Shown: positions 19,701 to 22,500 of the stretch, piece after piece
Layout of the letters: the number at the start of each line of letters is the position of its first letter
Numbering within the stretch: the first letter of the stretch is position 1
Assembly (NCBI RefSeq): GCF_964340395.1
Contig: NC_135562.1
Coordinates: forward strand, 8,882,634 to 8,905,133
Length of the DNA stretch: 22,500 nt
Source of the DNA: Glandiceps talaboti
Lineage: Eukaryota > Hemichordata > Enteropneusta > Spengelidae
Direction of reading: 5' to 3'
The notes under the pieces: generated by a model
Database searches by the model: none
What the model was told of the DNA's origin: nothing
The model's input: only the letters and a program-made list of their open reading frames with translations
Made by a program: the position numbers and the translations under genes

Positions 19701-22033
19701 GAAGTTGACCTTGGTCTTGAGGACCTCAACAGGGAAAGACGTATCGGCTCAAAAGGTAATTGGGTATGGTCAGTCTCTGAATTGATCATACATTTGTGTA
19801 TACTTAGTTTAGTTACTAATTCTATGTCATTATCAATTTTTATAGCGATGATTATAACTCTGTATTACGTGGACTTCAGCTAAAATGATGTAGGTTGGTG
19901 TTTCACGCATGAGATATGGCATTTAATACACACAATACACACAATACACACAATTTCATTATGCAAAAGAAACAATTACATAGGTGTCGTGCACAGTGGG
20001 AATGTAGAAGTAGTCAAGTTGAAATGTTGATTATCAGTTAGAAAATAAACAATTGCAGCCATTAAAATCATCAAAGCCATGATTGTGTAATGTTTTCATT
20101 AGAAGCCTGTGTTTACTTCACTGTGAAAAAATAGCAATGCTTATCACTGTTCAATGTGACAAAGGATTCTGCTTTTGTATTGTGTCTCTGTTATTGTTAG
20201 TTTAGAGTTGAAATATTTCTAGCTCGGTCTGTGTCAAGAACGTACTGCCAAATGATTGAAACATCAACCCTACATCATTTTAGCTGCACCTTATGCACGG
20301 TTTAATATGTCTGTCGATATCAGTAATACTAACAGAATTGCATGTACATCATAACACGAATGTATTAGTCGCTTATACATCCATGATTATTCATAAATTT
20401 TGAGATTTTCATAAATTATGATTTTCTGCATGAATTATTACTTCTTCGATTTAAATGACCAAAGCATGTAACAAATAAGAAACAAAGGCCATTGATTTAC
20501 TTACTCACAGTTATTATATGACTTTTATATGTATATAGAGATAGGTGGTATTGTTGGAGGTGTCGTAGTGGTCGTAGTAGCAGCTGTAGTGGCAATTATC
20601 ATTGCTGTTATCTTTTACAAAAGGAGGTAATGTATTGTTTATTCCACAATGTCGCCGTTTTCAATTTTACTCAATACCTTGCGGTAGTTGAACAGGAATT
20701 ATATTGTCACATCTGTCTTTAGGCCGAACAAAAAATGTATGGTTCCGATTACGCTTAATTTTATAATTGGTGGGGTAGATAGATTTTTATTTTATTCTCG
20801 AAAGTGTAAAAGTTTATGGTCGGCAGTGAAATGCTAGATGGGGTTGGGTAAGCGGAACCAAATAATATTTTCTTGGCCTTATGTCGATCTGGGTTTTTTT
20901 TTGTAAAGAGGATGTCTATAGCCCGTTTCGTGTTAGCGTTCACCTGCTTGATCCAACAACGTAGAAGGTAATGGGAAACGGTGCTGCACATTCGATACTT
21001 TATGACAGCATGATGAATACAGTTTCCTGCTAATTTTTGTCTAAATGAAATGACTTGAACTAAAGTGCCACCTTGCACACATCAAATACAGACATCGAAA
21101 CATTTGCGCCAGCGTTTTCTGCATCTAGCTATACGTTTATATGTTGTTGTTTTTCATAATAGATAATATGTAGCGATTGTGACCTTGCTATCTTAGACAG
21201 TAGAATAAGCAGTTTCTTATTGGTTTCTGTGTGATTGTATCAATCACAGTTGGTGAACGGTAATTTGAAAATGGCTGTAAATATGTATGGGTAGATGAAA
21301 CTTTAATTACAAAAAGTTTGTGAAAAACTTTGCCAATCATGCAATGACGACTTTGTGGTAGAATGCCTGTTTAGTTGGCACATTACATGTAAATAGAGTA
21401 AAAGAACAAGAACTATAACACAACAAAGAAAGTTAATCTTATCAATCGACACACAATTTGTGAATATATTTAGCTAACAAGCTCATTGAGGGCCTATTGG
21501 CTGATCTAACCACTAACCCCCCCCCCCCTATTTAATTCGTCAACAGGACAAAGAAATCCCGAACACAGGAAGCCTCGTGGGAAAGAGGACAAAGCGTACA
21601 TCTTCGAAATGTCACGTATGATGAGCATGCAGTAAATACTGGGTTAGCTGCCACGAATAGAGAGGATAATGCCGACGGCACGTACTACTCTAGTATAGAC
21701 AAGTCAGGTGATAATGTATACAACGAGCCTGATGAGGTGAAAGGGCTTCGGAGAAGTCCAACACAATCACGCGAGAACGGAAGTGACGTACGTGAAAGTA
21801 AAATGAACAAACAATCGGGTAATCTTACAGAGGGATCTGTTGATAACATCGCGTACGAGTCAATGGACCAAACGTCTTCGGAAACTAGCCCCGAGGAAAG
21901 CGGGTTTGTTGATAACATAGTATATGAAGGTGGCGAAAATGTGCCTCAGGATGCAAATATCTATGAGGAGAGTGACTTGCGAGAAAATCAAGAAGGTTTT
22001 GTAGACAACATCGTCTACGAAAGTAATGATTAG
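13624..22033 (+). CDS. Gene B: SRCR-CUB-EGF4 transmembrane receptor (9 coding exons), paralog of gene A
   Basis: Join of 13624-13708, 15305-15433, 15944-16111, 17382-17744, 18042-18290, 19010-19234, 19579-19755, 20545-20626 and 21547-22033: 1965 nt, 654 aa plus TAG. Phases match gene A (1,1,1,1,1,1,1,2). Domains: signal peptide in 1-28, SRCR 32-125, CUB 134-247, EGF pairs 255-331 and 334-406, stalk 407-465, membrane helix 468-489, tail 494-654. It lacks the WSC domain and has four EGFs where gene A has two. Same strand, same exon plan and shared tail motifs make tandem duplication the simplest origin, and the overall divergence suggests it is not recent. The role is inferred to be like that of gene A, with altered ligand binding. 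The membrane exon may start at 20539 instead, which would add two residues. Confidence 0.87.
13709..15304. other. Gene B intron 1
   Basis: A 1.6-kb AT-rich intron with a G run near 14240 and a C run near 14345. No coding signal on either strand. Confidence 0.6.
15305..15433 (+). CDS. Gene B exon 2: SRCR domain, first half
   Basis: Residues 29-71. The block [19 protein letters not shown] aligns directly with gene A, followed by TWWIICHGD and DVICQELG, with Cys57 and Cys68. Only 10 residues lie between these cysteines against 13 in gene A; the missing part contains the usual Trp of the DDxW segment. The acceptor is AAATGACAG and the donor GTAGGT, both phase 1. Confidence 0.88.
15514..15828 (-). 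mobile_element. tRNA-derived SINE candidate, antisense in gene B intron 2
   Basis: On the - strand a GGTTCAAATCA sequence (15771-15761) fits the tRNA B box (GGTTCRANYCC). A weak A-box-like TGTCTAACCAGT lies about 45 bases upstream of it (near 15818), which is the expected spacing. A body of about 230 bases follows and ends in three TTGAAC/AAGTTC units (15514-15531), the kind of short-repeat tail many SINEs have. Target-site duplications are not visible. The family is unknown. Confidence 0.55.
15944..16111 (+). CDS. Gene B exon 3: SRCR domain, second half
   Basis: Residues 72-127, 168 nt like gene A. It starts GFSESSM after the split Gly, then IEVTCNATQQLLRNC, NNNCRDMDFLVSC. Cysteines 98, 108, 116 and 125 complete a six-cysteine group A pattern. 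The usual EDAGV-C ending is replaced by MDFLVSC, so this SRCR is the more divergent of the two. The acceptor is CACTTTCATAG and the donor GTAAGT. Confidence 0.85.
16112..17381. other. Gene B intron 3, position of the absent WSC exon
   Basis: I searched this 1.27-kb intron by eye for a WSC exon and found no GC-F start, KC-xx-C or CGG block in any frame. It contains the hairpin at 16260-16363 and a small GGTCACAC repeat near 16820. Confidence 0.55.
16260..16363. repeat. Imperfect inverted repeat, gene B intron 3
   Basis: Left arm 16260-16295 (TAGCTATGTACAACC, CATTTGTAA) and right arm 16327-16363 (TTACAAATG, GGTTGTACATAGCC) pair with few mismatches around a short loop that also contains ACAAATG. 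Probably a small foldback repeat. Confidence 0.75.
17382..17744 (+). CDS. Gene B exon 4: CUB domain with only two cysteines
   Basis: Residues 128-248. CUB landmarks are GWIFSPKFPENYDDWADCTW, FIWGDFVEFNDLEG, RLRVHFESS and NNDKGFAVFY. The first disulfide pair is kept (Cys134, Cys160). Both cysteines of the second pair are gone: the gene A site CSGD reads WGD here, and WFCNDQGF reads AFNNDKGF. The acceptor CTCCTCTCTAG has a good pyrimidine tract, and the donor is GTGGGT. Confidence 0.9.
18042..18290 (+). CDS. Gene B exon 5: first EGF pair
   Basis: Residues 249-331. EGF-1 starts at Cys255 (CLHGGTCYQV, CECSQGWKGETC), and EGF-2 follows (TVCQNVTCFNNGTC, NDTYFCSCPDNYGGEHC). Twelve cysteines give two complete modules. 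The GWKGETC match to EGF-1 of gene A suggests this pair corresponds to the gene A pair. The acceptor is TGTGTTACAG and the donor GTAAAG, phase 1-1. Confidence 0.92.
18674..18848. repeat. Minisatellite, three units of about 60 bp
   Basis: Units start at 18674 (59 bases), 18733 (65 bases, with an extra TAATTA) and 18798 (partial). Each begins TATATTTAGGGTGTAATTAC and contains ACAGAAACCAAG. It lies in the intron between the two EGF-pair exons of gene B. Confidence 0.9.
19010..19234 (+). CDS. Gene B exon 6: second EGF pair
   Basis: Residues 332-406. EGF-3 begins at Cys334 (CLNGGNCYKV, CECPEDWTGDTC), and EGF-4 is TVCQNVTCQNNGTCHS with NDTYFCNC and GKHC. EGF-4 is very like EGF-2 of the same gene (TVCQNVTC, NNGTC and NDTYFC shared), which points to duplication of the whole two-EGF exon. 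The acceptor is TTCCACACAG and the donor GTAAAA, phase 1-1. Confidence 0.92.
19579..19755 (+). CDS. Gene B exon 7: Ser/Thr-rich stalk
   Basis: Residues 407-465, no cysteine. The segment is rich in Ser and Thr (NNTSTMRPVTDTSTDSS, SSSTTEVD) and ends with the charged LEDLNRERRIGSK before the membrane exon. It is shorter than the gene A stalk (59 against 80 residues) and unlike it in sequence, as expected for a fast-evolving spacer. The acceptor is TCAACCAG and the donor GTAATT, both phase 1. Confidence 0.8.
19756..20538. other. Gene B intron 7
   Basis: AT-rich, with a short array of about three ACACACAAT units at 19924-19950. No coding signal recognised. Confidence 0.55.
20545..20626 (+). CDS. 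Gene B exon 8: transmembrane segment
   Basis: Residues 466-492. It opens GGIVGG, matching GGIIGG of gene A, then a Val/Ala/Ile helix (VVVVVVAAVVAIIIAVIF) and YKRR. It exits in phase 2 at GTAATG, as in gene A. Two in-frame acceptors are possible, TATATAG at 20538 or GATAG at 20544. The second gives the start that aligns with gene A; the first would add two residues. Confidence 0.87.
20920..21275. mobile_element. MITE-like element copy 2, gene B intron 8
   Basis: About 356 bases. The left end AGCCCGTTTCGTGTTAGCG is close to the reverse complement of the right end, which reads GGTGAACGGTAATTTGAAAA and then TGGCT, so roughly 28-base terminal inverted repeats are present. The inside matches the gene A intron 6 copy in the same orientation. 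No transposase frame; target-site duplication not clear. Confidence 0.65.
21547..22033 (+). CDS. Gene B exon 9: cytoplasmic tail with NxxYE repeats
   Basis: Residues 493-654, stop TAG. Tyrosine motifs in order: LRNVTYDE (Y517), TYYSSID (Y540), DNVYNEP (Y551), SVDNIAYESM (Y596), GFVDNIVYE (612-620), NIYEES (Y632) and GFVDNIVYE (643-651). TxYxxI at Y540 fits the ITSM form, YESM fits the YxxM site used by PI3K p85, and the NxxY copies resemble PTB-binding sites. All are pattern matches and none is tested. The tail starts with basic RTKKSR and becomes acidic. Confidence 0.9.
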
Positions 22034-22500
22034 ATACTTTCATTTTTTATGTTTAACATCTAACTGTAACACTCTTTGCAACAGTTGTCAAGAAATGCGT
22101 ATTCAGTGTTAGATGATTAAAACAGGTTTTGTAAGTGCAGAAAGGTTTTCTCCTTATCACACTACCAAACTGACATACATTGATACAAAGTAACATCGGA
22201 TGTCTCTGATTTATGTTCACGCCATGCTTTTATCAGTTTGTTTATTTATACATAGTATCAAAATATAATTAACGTTCACAGACATAAACAAACTGATCAA
22301 GTACCGCGTGTATCTATATCTGAATATACCGGTTGTAGTGTTTACATCAAAGTATGTCAATTTGTATGATAAAGAGCAAAATCAGTTTCAATTGTCCACC
22401 CCTTATGAAATTTCTTTTCTAATCACCAACATTTCTAGACAACAATTGCAAGTGTTGTAGAACAGTTGCTAGTCCTTGAAAACATGGTATGAACGTTTCT
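22034..22500 (+). other. Gene B 3' UTR and 3' flank
   Basis: No coding signal. It contains a perfect 14-base inverted repeat, ATCAGTTTGTTTAT at 22232-22245 and its complement at 22284-22297, which would be a hairpin if transcribed in the 3' UTR. Confidence 0.5.
22116..22121 (+). terminator. Possible variant polyadenylation signal of gene B
   Basis: ATTAAA, the commonest variant hexamer, lies 83 bases after the gene B stop and is followed by GTTTTGTAAGTG, which is GT-rich. I saw no AATAAA between the stop and the window end, so the real site may also lie beyond 22500. Confidence 0.35.

Noticed and set aside
20761-21078. 105-residue - strand frame in gene B intron 8
   Set aside because: Partly overlaps the MITE-like element and has no domain.

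Overview
The window looks like nuclear DNA from a metazoan, most likely a marine invertebrate. It is AT-rich, its genes are cut by GT-AG introns, and it carries microsatellites and several decayed transposable-element remnants. The receptor architecture (SRCR, WSC, CUB and EGF modules) would suit an invertebrate deuterostome or a lophotrochozoan. I cannot fix the phylum from sequence alone.

The main content is two paralogous type I transmembrane receptor genes in tandem on the + strand. Gene A (coding span 3743-11997, 9 coding exons, predicted 686 aa) is signal peptide, SRCR, WSC, CUB, two EGFs, a Ser/Thr/Pro-rich stalk, one membrane helix and a tyrosine-rich tail. Gene B (13624-22033, 9 coding exons, predicted 654 aa) is signal peptide, SRCR, CUB, four EGFs, stalk, membrane helix and tail. 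Seven of eight introns in each gene are phase 1. The intron between the membrane and tail exons is phase 2 in both. Each model joins at matching splice phases and stays open to a single stop.

The most interesting feature is the cytoplasmic tail, coded by one last exon in each gene. It repeats a short tyrosine motif of the form GFVDN(I/V)VYE, an N-x-x-Y-E array. Each tail also has a conserved YYS(S/T)ID site that fits ITIM- or ITSM-type consensus. By analogy with CED-1/Draper/MEGF10-type scavenger receptors, the pair may be cell-surface recognition receptors that signal or internalise through SH2 or PTB adaptors. That function is inferred. The paralogs differ by the WSC exon (only in A), a duplicated EGF-pair exon (only in B), a CUB domain in B without its second disulfide pair, and one decayed tail motif in A (NPVC).

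Region by region: 1-3742 is 5' flank with a (TA)n tract, a near-perfect hairpin, a foldback repeat and a possible cytochrome P450 fragment on the - strand. 3743-11997 is gene A with GA tracts, pyrimidine tracts, a MITE-like element and a foldback in its introns. 11998-13623 is 3' UTR and intergenic DNA with a (TA)n tract and a decayed retroelement fragment with a GIY-YIG-like end. 13624-22033 is gene B with an antisense tRNA-derived SINE candidate, a minisatellite and a second copy of the MITE-like element. 22034-22500 is 3' flank. No tRNA or rRNA gene, CRISPR array or bacterial-type operon was seen.
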